Counted from the first letter of the stretch, positions 16,952-25,756 are shown. The stretch: DNA of 64,000 bases from Flavobacterium ranwuense (GCF_004349315.1 NZ_SMLH01000006.1:62001-126000), one strand, 5' to 3'. Notes: generated by a model not told the origin, from the letters alone. A program made the numbers and translations.

Positions 16952-18283
16952 ATGAGAAAATTATTATCGAGTTTGTTGTTTAGCTGCGTAACTACAATGG
17001 CTTTACAGGCGCAAATTTACACACCCTCTGCTGAAAATTTGGCGGCAAGAAAAGAATTCCAGGATATGAAATTAGGAATGTTCATCCATTGGGGGGCATC
17101 GAGCGTCTTGGGGGATGGGGAATGGGTAATGAATAACAAGAAAATCGGTGTAAAAGAATACGGTCGCTTGATCAATATATTTAATCCGCAAAACTTTGAT
17201 GCCAAGAAATGGGTAGCTACCGCAAAGGCCGGTGGGATGAAATACATTACTTTTATCACCCGTCATCACGACAGTTTCAGTAACTGGGACACTAAACAAT
17301 CTGACTGGAAAATAACCAATACACCTTACGGGAAAGATGCCTTGAAACAATTGGCTGATGAATGTCATAAAGAAGGAATTAAATTATTCTGTTATTATTC
17401 TTTGTTGGATTGGTACCGTAGCGATTATCAGTATGAAACAGGAAAAACTGGACAAGGAACTGGCAGGACTCAAAAGAGTGATTGGGAAAGTTACATCCGT
17501 TTTATGAAAGCACAATTGACGGAGTTGTTGACCAATTACGGGAAAATTGACGGAATTTGGTTTGACGGACATTGGGATCAATTGGATAATGACCATGACA
17601 AAACTTTACAGTCGAAAGTAAACTGGCATTATGATGAAATCTATAAACTGATTCATTCTTTGCAGCCGCAATGTTTAATTTCAAATAATCATCATTTGTT
17701 GCCAATTCCCGGGGAAGATTTTCAGGCGTTTGAAAAAGATTTACCTGGAGGGAATTCTACTGGTTTTGGAGGACAATCTATTTCGCAATTACCATTAGAA
17801 ACCTGTGAAACCATGAATGATTCTTGGGGCTTTAATATTACGGATAAAAAATACAAATCGACCAAGGATTTAATCCATTATATGGTTAATGCGGCCAGTC
17901 TTAATGCTAATTTTCTGCTGAATGTTGGGCCAATGCCTGACGGAACCATTCAGCCTGAATTTGTTGAAACGCTAAAAGAAATGGGAGATTGGATGAAAAT
18001 AAACGGCCAAAGTATTTATGGGACTAGAGGTGGTGTTACGAAAAAGCAAGAATGGGGTGTAGTTACTGCCAAAGACAAAATCTGGTATGCCCATATTATC
18101 AAAACGCCAAAAGATTGCACTTCTATTTTTATTCCGGAAATGAAAAATAAAATAAAGAGTTGCAATTTATTAAACAGTAAAAAAGCATTAAAATTCAAAC
18201 AGCAATCAGGAGGAGTGTTTGTACATTTGGATGGAGTACAAGTAGATCCTATTGACACAATTATAGAATTACAATTACAATAA
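16952..18283 (+). CDS. GH29 alpha-L-fucosidase (second)
   Basis: 443 residues with signal peptide MRKLLSSLLFSCVTTMALQA. The core is typical GH29-A: DMKLGMFIHWGASSVLG (about 38-54), TRHHDSFSNWDTKQSDW (103-119), and KIDGIWFDGHWDQ with the nucleophile Asp205. The conserved ETCETMNDSWGFN and NFLLNVGPMPDG segments follow at about 285-335. Periplasmic or secreted. Only about 56 bases separate it from the GH20 gene, and 9 bases follow it to the next gene, so it is co-transcribed with both the glycan-cleaving and the fucose-catabolic genes. Confidence 0.92.
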   Translation: MRKLLSSLLFSCVTTMALQAQIYTPSAENLAARKEFQDMKLGMFIHWGASSVLGDGEWVMNNKKIGVKEYGRLINIFNPQNFDAKKWVATAKAGGMKYITFITRHHDSFSNWDTKQSDWKITNTPYGKDALKQLADECHKEGIKLFCYYSLLDWYRSDYQYETGKTGQGTGRTQKSDWESYIRFMKAQLTELLTNYGKIDGIWFDGHWDQLDNDHDKTLQSKVNWHYDEIYKLIHSLQPQCLISNNHHLLPIPGEDFQAFEKDLPGGNSTGFGGQSISQLPLETCETMNDSWGFNITDKKYKSTKDLIHYMVNAASLNANFLLNVGPMPDGTIQPEFVETLKEMGDWMKINGQSIYGTRGGVTKKQEWGVVTAKDKIWYAHIIKTPKDCTSIFIPEMKNKIKSCNLLNSKKALKFKQQSGGVFVHLDGVQVDPIDTIIELQLQ

Positions 18284-18292
18284 ATTTAGATT

Positions 18293-19144
18293 ATGAAACT
18301 AATACGTTTTGGAGAAGCTGGTAAAGAAAAACCAGGAATTTTAATTGGAGAAAAAAGATTTGATGTTTCTTCAATTGTTACAGATTACAATGAAGCATTT
18401 TTTGAAGAAAATGGTTTAGAAAAATTAAAAGCAGCATTAGCAGGCAATCCATCATTACCGGAAGTAGATGCTTCTGTACGTCTAGGTTCGCCAGTGGCAA
18501 GACCTTCTAAAATTATTTGCATTGGTTTGAATTATGTAGATCATTGTCTTGAAACAAATGCTCCAATTCCGGCTGAGCCAATTATCTTTTTTAAATCAAC
18601 TACAGCATTGTGTGGGCCAAATGATAACCTTATCATACCAAAAGGAAGTGAAAAAACAGATTGGGAAATTGAGTTGGCTTTTGTAGTTGGTAAAAAAGCA
18701 AGTTACGTAGAAGAAACCGACGCTTTAGATTATGTAGCGGGTTATGCTTTGCTTAATGATTACAGCGAAAGAGCTTTTCAAATAGAGCGTGGAGGACAAT
18801 GGGCAAAAGGAAAAGGATGTGATACATTTGCACCACTTGGACCCTTTTTGGCAACTCAGGATGAAATAGCAGACGTGAATAATATACCAATGTGGTTAAC
18901 AGTTAACGGAAAAAAATTCCAAAACAGCAATACTTCTAATTTGGTATTCAAAATACCATTTTTAGTTCATTACCTAAGCCAGTTTATGACTTTGCTTCCA
19001 GGCGATATAATCAGTACGGGAACACCTCCGGGAGTAGGTTTAGGTATTAAACCAGAACCAATTTACATTAAGGCAGGTGATGTTATTGAGTTAGGTATGG
19101 AAGGATTGGGTTCAAGTAAACAAGTAGCAGTAGCTTATAAATAA
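18293..19144 (+). CDS. FAH-family hydrolase, probable 2,4-diketo-3-deoxy-L-fuconate hydrolase
   Basis: 283 residues of the fumarylacetoacetate hydrolase fold. Conserved blocks include IICIGLNYVDHC (about 74-85), EPIIFFKSTTALCGPND (98-114), GSEKTDWEIELAFVVGK (120-136, metal-binding acidic residues), and the C-terminal GDIISTGTPPGVGLG. Enzymes of this branch split 2,4-diketo-3-deoxy acids; in the nonphosphorylating fucose pathway this yields pyruvate and L-lactate. Located between a fucosidase and the mutarotase gene. The lactate product explains the lutABC genes upstream. The family is secure and the exact substrate inferred from context. Confidence 0.85.
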   Translation: MKLIRFGEAGKEKPGILIGEKRFDVSSIVTDYNEAFFEENGLEKLKAALAGNPSLPEVDASVRLGSPVARPSKIICIGLNYVDHCLETNAPIPAEPIIFFKSTTALCGPNDNLIIPKGSEKTDWEIELAFVVGKKASYVEETDALDYVAGYALLNDYSERAFQIERGGQWAKGKGCDTFAPLGPFLATQDEIADVNNIPMWLTVNGKKFQNSNTSNLVFKIPFLVHYLSQFMTLLPGDIISTGTPPGVGLGIKPEPIYIKAGDVIELGMEGLGSSKQVAVAYK

Positions 19145-19151
19145 TAGTTTT

Positions 19152-19490
19152 ATGGCAGCACAAAAATATTGTTTGGCTTTAGACTTAAAAGATGATCAAC
19201 AATTGATGGCGGAGTACAAAGCGTATCATCAAGCCGTTTGGCCTGAAATTATAGAAAGTATCAAGGGTTCTGGGATTGAGGTGCTTGATATTTATTGTGT
19301 CGGGAATCGTATGTTCATGATTATCGAAGGCAATGAAGATTTTTCTTTTGAAAAAAAATCAGAAATGGATGCCAATAATCTGAAAGTGCAGGAATGGGAA
19401 GAATTGATGTGGAAGTTTCAACAGGCGCTACCATTTGCAAAGTCAGGAGAAAAATGGATGCTGATGGAAAAAATATTTGAATTGAAATGA
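19152..19490 (+). CDS. L-rhamnose/L-fucose mutarotase family protein
   Basis: 112 residues of the RhaM-like fold: KYCLALDLKDD at the start, YHQAVWPEIIESIKGSGIEV (24-43, with the conserved His) and the C-terminal KMWWKFQ-like segment seen here as LMWKFQQALP. These enzymes interconvert alpha and beta anomers of 6-deoxy sugars. In this cluster it likely supplies the L-fucose anomer used by the dehydrogenase. It overlaps the downstream amidohydrolase start by 4 bases (ATGA), so the two are translationally coupled. Confidence 0.88.
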   Translation: MAAQKYCLALDLKDDQQLMAEYKAYHQAVWPEIIESIKGSGIEVLDIYCVGNRMFMIIEGNEDFSFEKKSEMDANNLKVQEWEELMWKFQQALPFAKSGEKWMLMEKIFELK

Positions 19491-20314
19491 GGATAGACAG
19501 CCATCAACATTTTTGGAAATACCATCCGGTAAAAGACGCTTGGATTAGTGATGAGATGAAAGTGATTCAGCGGGACTTTTTGCCCGCTGATTTACTGCCT
19601 TTGCTCGAAGCAAAATATATTGATGGTTGCGTCTCCGTTCAGGCTGACCAAAGTGAAGAAGAAACTCATTTTTTATTGCAATTGGCAAAAGAAAATGAGT
19701 TTGTCAAAGGAGTTGTTGGTTGGATAGATTTAAGAGCAGAGAATCTGGAAGCAAGGTTGGAGTATTTCTCACAGTATAAAAAACTGAAAGGATTCCGACA
19801 TATTGTTCAGGCAGAACCAGATGAAGATTTCCTTTTGCAAGAGGATTTTTGCATGGGAATATCAAAATTGGCAAAGTATAATTTTACCTATGATCTTTTG
19901 ATTTTACCAAAACATTTGCCTTATGCCACAGCATTGGTAAAACGCTTTCCTCAGCAATCTTTTGTAATAGATCATTTGGCAAAACCTGATTTCAAGCAAA
20001 TCGATTTTGCCGTATGGAAAAAAGAGATTAGAGTAATAGCGGCTTGCCCAAATGTGATGTGTAAGGTTTCGGGTTTGGTAACCGAAGCGGATTGGAACAA
20101 TTGGAGAGCAACTGACTTTATCTATTGTCTTGATGTGATTACTGATGCATTTGGCGTCAATCGTTTGATGTTTGGCAGTGATTGGCCGGTGAGTTTGTTG
20201 GCAGCATCCTATGAGGAATTATGTGATATTGTAGAGGATTATTTTTCGAAATTTTCGAATGAGGAACAAGATAAACTCTGGGGTGGAAATGCAATAGAAT
20301 TTTATCATTTATAA
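19487..20314 (+). CDS. Amidohydrolase-family L-fuconolactonase-like enzyme
   Basis: 275 residues, a cytoplasmic TIM-barrel amidohydrolase. It opens with MRIDSHQHFWKY (metal-binding His6 and His8), then GCVSVQADQSEEET (50-63), KGFRHIVQAEPDEDF and FVIDHLAKPDFKQ. The C-terminal RLMFGSDWPVSLLAASYEE holds the conserved Asp. These are the marks of the lactone hydrolases that open L-fucono-1,5-lactone to L-fuconate. The ATGA overlap with the mutarotase and the SDR 10 bases downstream fit the first steps of the pathway. Confidence 0.88.
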   Translation: MRIDSHQHFWKYHPVKDAWISDEMKVIQRDFLPADLLPLLEAKYIDGCVSVQADQSEEETHFLLQLAKENEFVKGVVGWIDLRAENLEARLEYFSQYKKLKGFRHIVQAEPDEDFLLQEDFCMGISKLAKYNFTYDLLILPKHLPYATALVKRFPQQSFVIDHLAKPDFKQIDFAVWKKEIRVIAACPNVMCKVSGLVTEADWNNWRATDFIYCLDVITDAFGVNRLMFGSDWPVSLLAASYEELCDIVEDYFSKFSNEEQDKLWGGNAIEFYHL

Positions 20315-20324
20315 AAAAACGGAA

Positions 20325-21104
20325 ATGAACTTAGATTTAAATAACAAAATAATTATCGTAACCGGAGGAGCCAAAGGAATAGGTTTTGGAATCTGCAAAG
20401 TGTTGGCTTCAGAGGGAGCAATCCCTTTTATCATCGGAAGAAGCGAAGAAGATAATAAGACTGCCGTGAAAGAAATTGAGGCTGCGGGAGGAAAAGCAAA
20501 GGCCGTTGTTGCCGAATTGACAAACCCCCAAGACTGTGAAAGAGCCGTAAAACAAGTTGTGGCCGAATGTGGCCGCATCGACGGATTGATTAATAATGCG
20601 GGGGTAAACGATGGTGTTGGATTGGAAAACGGCAATTACGAATCTTTCATGGCTTCACTACATAAAAATTTGGTGCATTATTATCTAATGGGGCATCATG
20701 CTTTGCCTGAATTGAAAAAATCAAAGGGAGCGATTGTAAATATAGGTTCTAAAACTGCCGAAACAGGTCAAGGAAACACCTCGGCCTATGCGGCTTCCAA
20801 TGGAGGGAGAAATGCCTTGACCCGGGAATGGGCGGTGGAATTGTTGCCATACGGCATCCGCGTAAATGCGGTAATTGTAGCTGAGTGTTTTACGCCTTTG
20901 TATGAAACATGGATTAAAACATTTGATAATCCCGAGGAGAAATTAAAAGAAATCACGGATAAAATTCCGTTTGAAAAAAGAATGACCACTGCAGAAGAAA
21001 TAGCTAATATGGTTGCTTTTCTTTTATCCGAAAGATCCAGCCATACAACGGGACAGTTGATTCATGTGGATGGTGGGTATACCCATTTGGATAGGGCGTT
21101 ATAG
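20325..21104 (+). CDS. SDR oxidoreductase, probable L-fucose dehydrogenase
   Basis: 259 residues with TGGAKGIG at 13-20, NNAG at 90-93, Ser142 in NIGSKTAE and Tyr155 in SAYAASNGGRNALTREWA. The usual catalytic Lys four residues after Tyr is Asn159 here (codon AAT). The remaining SDR features, including the C-terminal HTTGQLIHVDGGYTH, are intact. Next to the mutarotase and lactonase genes, oxidation of L-fucose to the lactone is its most likely role. The Lys-to-Asn change would normally cripple an SDR unless this subfamily has a different proton relay, so activity is less certain than family. Confidence 0.83.
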   Translation: MNLDLNNKIIIVTGGAKGIGFGICKVLASEGAIPFIIGRSEEDNKTAVKEIEAAGGKAKAVVAELTNPQDCERAVKQVVAECGRIDGLINNAGVNDGVGLENGNYESFMASLHKNLVHYYLMGHHALPELKKSKGAIVNIGSKTAETGQGNTSAYAASNGGRNALTREWAVELLPYGIRVNAVIVAECFTPLYETWIKTFDNPEEKLKEITDKIPFEKRMTTAEEIANMVAFLLSERSSHTTGQLIHVDGGYTHLDRAL

Positions 21105-21148
21105 AGAAATACCGAAAATGAATTTAATTATCCAATAAACCAATAGCG

Positions 21149-22609
21149 ATGAAATCCATACATCAAATTCTTAGAAAGACAGTAATTTTTTTGTTGTTTT
21201 CTTTTATAACAATCAATCTTTCCGCTCAAGAAAAAGAATATTATCCAGATCCGAATCCTGTTATTCAGCAAAGATTGGAGGAATGGAAAGATTTGAAATT
21301 TGGTCTGCTGATGCATTGGGGAACCTACAGCCAGTGGGGTATTGTGGAAAGTTGGAGCATTTGCCCGGAAGATCTTAGTTGGGCTACGGGCGGACAGAAA
21401 CCAGGCGTGGCCGACAATTATAACGATTATGTAAATGCCTACGAGAATCTTAAAACGACTTTTAATCCGGTGAAATTTAATCCCGAAAAATGGGCGGCAG
21501 CTGCCAAGGATGCCGGAATGAAATACATGGTGTTTACCACCAAACATCACGACGGATTTTGCATGTTCGACAGTAAATATACCGACTATAAGATTACCGA
21601 TAAAGGTTCTCCGTTTTCAACCAATCCGAGGAGTGATGTGACCAAAGAAATTTTTTCGGCTTTTAGGAAGGAGAATTTTTGGATCGGGGCTTATTTTTCC
21701 AAGCCCGACTGGCATAGTGATTATTATTGGTGGAAACAATTTCCGCCAAGCGACCGCAATGCTAACTATTCGATTCAGAAGTATCCTGAACAATGGAAAA
21801 AATTCGTTGACTTTACCCATAATCAAATTAATGAATTGGCGAGCAATTATGGCAAGCTTGATATTCTTTGGCTTGATGGCGGTTGGGTGCGTAAGAAAAC
21901 AGATCTGGAAATAAAAGATGCATTATCGGAAGTTTCCGAAGGCAGTCGTTGGGCTCGTAATCCTCAAAGCCAGGATATCGATATGCCACGTTTGGTGAAA
22001 GAGGTTAGGGCAAAACAACCCAAGTTGATCGTTGTGGACAGAGCTGTCCCAGGAGAACAACAAAATTATCTTACCCCTGAACAGCATATACCGGATACCG
22101 GTTTGCCTTATCCATGGGAAACTTGCATGACTATGGGGAATAGTTGGAGTTATGTACCTAATGATGTTTACAAACCTGCAAACGAAATCATCGAGAAATT
22201 AGTTGACGTGGTAAGTAAAGGAGGAAACTATTTGTTGAATATTGGTCCGGGGCCAGATGGCGAGCTGGATCAGGTGGCTTACCAGCGTTTGAAAGAAATT
22301 GGAACTTGGATAAAAACAAATGGTGAGGCCATTTACGGCAGCCGAATGTTTACCGTTTTTGGGGAAGGCGAAAAGATTCGTTATACACAAACTAAAAATG
22401 GGGATACCAAATATATTTTCCTGTTCGATTTTCCAAAAGAAAAACAGCTGTTAACGAAAATCCCGTTTTCTAAAAACACAAAGTTGCAGCTATTGGGGAG
22501 TAAATCAAACCTTTCATGGAAACAAAAAGGAGATACCGTCGAGGTAAATGTTCCGGCTTCTCTTAAATCGGTAACAGACTATGTGTGGGTAATTAAAGTC
22601 TCTAATTAA
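21149..22609 (+). CDS. GH29 alpha-L-fucosidase (third)
   Basis: 486 residues with a signal peptide (IFLLFSFITINLSAQE). GH29 core: DLKFGLLMHWGTYSQWGIVE (about 48-67), MVFTTKHHDGFCMFDSKYTD (127-146), KPDWHSDYYWW, and KLDILWLDGGWV with nucleophile Asp243. A C-terminal beta-sandwich follows from about residue 390. Starts 44 bases after the SDR gene, so it is probably on the same transcript. It differs enough from the other three fucosidases that it is unlikely to be a recent tandem copy. Confidence 0.92.
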   Translation: MKSIHQILRKTVIFLLFSFITINLSAQEKEYYPDPNPVIQQRLEEWKDLKFGLLMHWGTYSQWGIVESWSICPEDLSWATGGQKPGVADNYNDYVNAYENLKTTFNPVKFNPEKWAAAAKDAGMKYMVFTTKHHDGFCMFDSKYTDYKITDKGSPFSTNPRSDVTKEIFSAFRKENFWIGAYFSKPDWHSDYYWWKQFPPSDRNANYSIQKYPEQWKKFVDFTHNQINELASNYGKLDILWLDGGWVRKKTDLEIKDALSEVSEGSRWARNPQSQDIDMPRLVKEVRAKQPKLIVVDRAVPGEQQNYLTPEQHIPDTGLPYPWETCMTMGNSWSYVPNDVYKPANEIIEKLVDVVSKGGNYLLNIGPGPDGELDQVAYQRLKEIGTWIKTNGEAIYGSRMFTVFGEGEKIRYTQTKNGDTKYIFLFDFPKEKQLLTKIPFSKNTKLQLLGSKSNLSWKQKGDTVEVNVPASLKSVTDYVWVIKVSN

Positions 22610-22901
22610 CAACTAATATGATGAATAATACCAAACGCTTTTTTAAATAATTTTATTTTAATATTAGAAATAAGCTAAAGTATTTTTTTAACCTGTTTGC
22701 TATGTTACTATAAGTTTAGCATAATACTTTACAAACTGGTAGGCACTGTTATGTGATTTGAAAAATATATTCTATTTTCGGAATCTATTTTTGAACGGGA
22801 ATTTAATCAATTGATGCAAAAGAACGTTCGATGACTCCCAAAAAAGCAATATAGAATGTCATCAATTCCATATTTCGATAAAAAACAAATATTATCTACA
22901 A
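22610..22901. other. Intergenic gap before the phosphoesterase gene
   Basis: 292 bases without a convincing gene. It includes AT-rich stretches such as TAATACTTTAC and CATATTTCGATAAAAAACAA just before the ATG at 22902, which could hold a promoter for the phosphoesterase. No clear hairpin terminator after the fucosidase. Confidence 0.4.
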
Positions 22902-23807
22902 ATGAAAAGAAGAGATTTATTAAAATATATTGGATTGACTGTTGGTGCCGCCGCATTGAGCGGAACAACATCAATTGTTTCTGCGGCGGAACAAAGGGAT
23001 AAACGTAAAAGAGTATTGCGCATTGCGCATATCACCGATGTGCATATCCGACCGGAAGAAAATGCCCCCAACCGGTTTGTAAAATGTTTGGAAGAGATAA
23101 AAAAACATAAAGTCGATTTCTTCCTGAATGGAGGAGATACAATATTTGCAGCAGACTATGGTGATATAACCCGTGAGAGAGTAAATGAATTATGGAAGGT
23201 GTGGAACGAAACTACCAGAGGGATAAGCGGCTTTGAGATTCATAGTTGCCTCGGTAATCATGATATGTGGTGGGCTGCACCTGATAAACAGGATCCAATG
23301 TATGGAAAAGAGTATGTAGTGAAACAATTGGGAATTCCCAATCGGTATTACAGTTTTGATAAAAAAGGCTGGCATTTTGTAATATTGGACAGTAATAACG
23401 GCGGAGGTTCATTGGATGATGAACAACGTCTATGGTTGGAAAAGGATTTACAAGCTATTCCAGCCGGTACACCAGTTATTTGCATGAGCCATTATCCTAT
23501 TCTTGCCGCATGTACCCATGTTGATGGAGGAAATCATACCGATTCAAAATATATCAGCGATCTTTTTTATAAACATAAGGACAAAAAAATTAACTGCTTT
23601 AGCGGGCATATTCATTTATTGGACAACGCCGTTTACAATAATGTACATTATTATTGTAATGGTGCCTTAAGTGGTTTTTGGTGGGAAGATGGAGACAAAG
23701 ACTCGGCAGGGAAAACGTATTATAAACAAACGCCTCCAGGCTATGCTATTGTTGATTTGTTTGATGATGGTTCTGTTGACAATCAATATTTTCCGCATTC
23801 TTTTTAA
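22902..23807 (+). CDS. Tat-exported calcineurin-like metallophosphoesterase
   Basis: 301 residues. The N-terminus MKRRDLLKYIGLTVGAAALS is a twin-arginine signal with an RR motif and hydrophobic core, ending near SAAE. The mature part carries the metallophosphoesterase blocks: ITDVHIRP (Asp46, His48), NGGDTIF (Asp79), SCLGNHDMWW, SHYPILAAC, and FSGHIHLLD. It likely hydrolyses a phosphomonoester or diester in the periplasm. The substrate is not evident. It lies among fucosidases, so phosphorylated glycan or glycerophosphate parts are possible, but that is conjecture. It has its own gap upstream and a long gap downstream. Confidence 0.85.
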   Translation: MKRRDLLKYIGLTVGAAALSGTTSIVSAAEQRDKRKRVLRIAHITDVHIRPEENAPNRFVKCLEEIKKHKVDFFLNGGDTIFAADYGDITRERVNELWKVWNETTRGISGFEIHSCLGNHDMWWAAPDKQDPMYGKEYVVKQLGIPNRYYSFDKKGWHFVILDSNNGGGSLDDEQRLWLEKDLQAIPAGTPVICMSHYPILAACTHVDGGNHTDSKYISDLFYKHKDKKINCFSGHIHLLDNAVYNNVHYYCNGALSGFWWEDGDKDSAGKTYYKQTPPGYAIVDLFDDGSVDNQYFPHSF

Positions 23808-23820
23808 ATAATAAAAAATC

Positions 23821-23883
23821 ATAAAAATAATTGCACCTTTATCTTTATTTTTTATTGTTGGTAATGTATTATCTCAGGACTGA
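23821..23883 (+). pseudogene. Possible vestige of a secreted-protein gene (signal peptide only)
   Basis: Right after the phosphoesterase stop, twenty codons read IKIIAPLSLFFIVGNVLSQD and then TGA. This looks like a Bacteroidota signal peptide (basic start, hydrophobic core, ending LSQD) with ATA in place of ATG. Nothing recognisable follows in frame. It may be the relic of a deleted glycosidase, or chance. Confidence 0.25.
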
Positions 23884-24027
23884 CCTATTAACACAAAATA
23901 ATGCTTCCTCAACAGATTTTAAAATGGGGGAGAATAATTTTCTCAGTTTGTAAAGTTTTACCAGAATGTTCTGAAGTTATTAAATGACAAAATCGCTCGT
24001 TTTTTTAGTATCTATTTTAGGAATGGT
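23884..24027. other. Gap with no recognisable gene
   Basis: AT-rich stretch between the vestigial signal peptide and the shared upstream element. I see no ORF of quality, no clear hairpin with a T-run, and no repeat. Confidence 0.4.
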
Positions 24028-24115
24028 AATTAATGATTAAACAAGGATAATATCGCATTAATATAAAGGTTGTAATCATTATATCTTTCGATTTCTAAAA
24101 AGACATAAATTTAGT
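24028..24115 (+). promoter_or_regulatory. Second copy of the fucP upstream element
   Basis: Aligns without gaps to 6171-6258. GATTAAACAAGGATAATA, then twelve unlike bases preceded by CATTAATA, then TCATTATATCTTTCGA at 24076-24091 (identical), followed by ACATAAATTTAGT. The GH29 start is 122 bases downstream of the identical block. I infer a common regulator, probably the AraC protein encoded at 5290-6156. Confidence 0.6.
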
Positions 24116-24213
24116 AAAAAGACTTAGAGGATGGCTACTGTATTTAAGTAGGGAATTAAATCATCTTTTTTAGTAAATTGTAATGGTTTTCATTAATATT
24201 TTATTTTGTTAAA

Positions 24214-25551
24214 ATGATAAAAAAAGTAATGTTGTTGGCTCTCTTTAGCGGAGCAGTTTTTTGCGGGAATGCTCAACCCAAAATTGATCCTACAACCATT
24301 AAGGATAAAATGCAATGGTTTGAAGATGCTAAGCTAGGAATCTTCATCCATGCCGGAATTTATTCGGTGGCCGATGTTTCGGAATCTTGGAGTTTTCATA
24401 ACGGAAACATTTCGGTTGAAGATTATATGAAACAGCAAAAAAGTTTCACTTTAAGCAATTACGATCCAGTTGCTTGGGCAGAAATGATCAAAGAAAGCGG
24501 GGCCAGGTATGCGGTAATCACAACCAAACACCACGACGGTGTAGCGATGTACGACACCAAATTGGGAAAATTGAGTTCGGTAAAAACATGTCCTGCCAAA
24601 AAAGACATGATAAAACCTTTATTTGAAGAATTGCGTAAAAGAGATGTGAAATGCGGAGCCTATTTTTCATTAATTGACTGGACACACAATGATTATCCTG
24701 ATTTTTTGAAGAATAAAAAGCGTTATGATATCAAAAAAGAACCAGCTCGTTGGGAACGTTTCCAGAAATTCTTTCAGGGACAAGTCAAAGAAATCTCTGA
24801 CTGGTACAATCCTGATTTGTGGTGGTTTGATGGTGATTGGGAGCACAGTGCTGATGAATGGCAGGCCGAAAAAACACGTAAAATGATGTTAGACAGAAAC
24901 CCAAATACCATTATCAACGGTCGTTTGCAGGGGTATGGCGATTACGATACTCCAGAACAAAATTTTCCTGTGGTGCGTCCTGCATCCAAATGGTGGGAAT
25001 TGTGTATGACCATGAATGAAAACTGGGGTTACCGTGTGAGTGACACCAACTGGAAGACACCTTATGAAATAATAACTATATTTGTGGATGCGGTTTCAAA
25101 CGGAGGAAATTTATTATTAGACATTGGACCAAAACCAGACGGAACCTATCCAGAAACGGTTGTTTCTACCTTGAAAGAATTAGGCGATTGGAACAGAAGA
25201 AACGGAGAAGGGATTTTCGGAACTATCCCTGGAATTCCACAAGGGCATTTCTACGGACCAACGACACTGTCGAAAGATTCAAAAACACTTTACTTATTTG
25301 TTCACGGAAAAACTTCTGGACAAGTAATGTTAAAAGGACTAGATAACAAAATTCAGGGTATTACTGTTTTGGGTTCAAAGGAGAAGTTGACTCATAAAGT
25401 AGTGGGTAAAATCTCTTGGAGTGCTGTTCCTGGATTGGTTTACATTGATTTGCCGGAAAATGCTATCGATAAATATGTGACTTGTATCAAAGTAACATTA
25501 GACGCACCAATCAAATTATACAGAGGTAACGGTGGCTTCTTAACAAATTAA
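24214..25551 (+). CDS. GH29 alpha-L-fucosidase (fourth)
   Basis: 445 residues with signal peptide MIKKVMLLALFSGAVFCGNA. Core motifs: DAKLGIFIHAGIYSVADV (about 38-55, with HAG where the others have HWG), VITTKHHDGVAMYDTKLG (101-118), and NPDLWWFDGDWEHS with Asp206 as expected nucleophile. ELCMTMNENWGYRVSD and GGNLLLDIGPKPDGT follow. It has its own upstream element, shared with fucP, so it probably begins a second transcription unit of the regulon with the GH20 gene after it, 205 bases downstream. Confidence 0.92.
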   Translation: MIKKVMLLALFSGAVFCGNAQPKIDPTTIKDKMQWFEDAKLGIFIHAGIYSVADVSESWSFHNGNISVEDYMKQQKSFTLSNYDPVAWAEMIKESGARYAVITTKHHDGVAMYDTKLGKLSSVKTCPAKKDMIKPLFEELRKRDVKCGAYFSLIDWTHNDYPDFLKNKKRYDIKKEPARWERFQKFFQGQVKEISDWYNPDLWWFDGDWEHSADEWQAEKTRKMMLDRNPNTIINGRLQGYGDYDTPEQNFPVVRPASKWWELCMTMNENWGYRVSDTNWKTPYEIITIFVDAVSNGGNLLLDIGPKPDGTYPETVVSTLKELGDWNRRNGEGIFGTIPGIPQGHFYGPTTLSKDSKTLYLFVHGKTSGQVMLKGLDNKIQGITVLGSKEKLTHKVVGKISWSAVPGLVYIDLPENAIDKYVTCIKVTLDAPIKLYRGNGGFLTN

Positions 25552-25756
25552 TAAAGAATATGGAAATGCCATCTTCATTTTCTGGGATGACATTTTTCAT
25601 CAATTTAATTCAAGCGATTTAGTATTAAATCGGCGAATCATTAATGAAGATTTTATTGTTTTTTTTAGAAAAAAAATGGACTAGAATTAGACAATAGACT
25701 TGTTGAATTAAATATAAAAATGAATATATAAACAAATAATTAATAAAAATGTAAAT

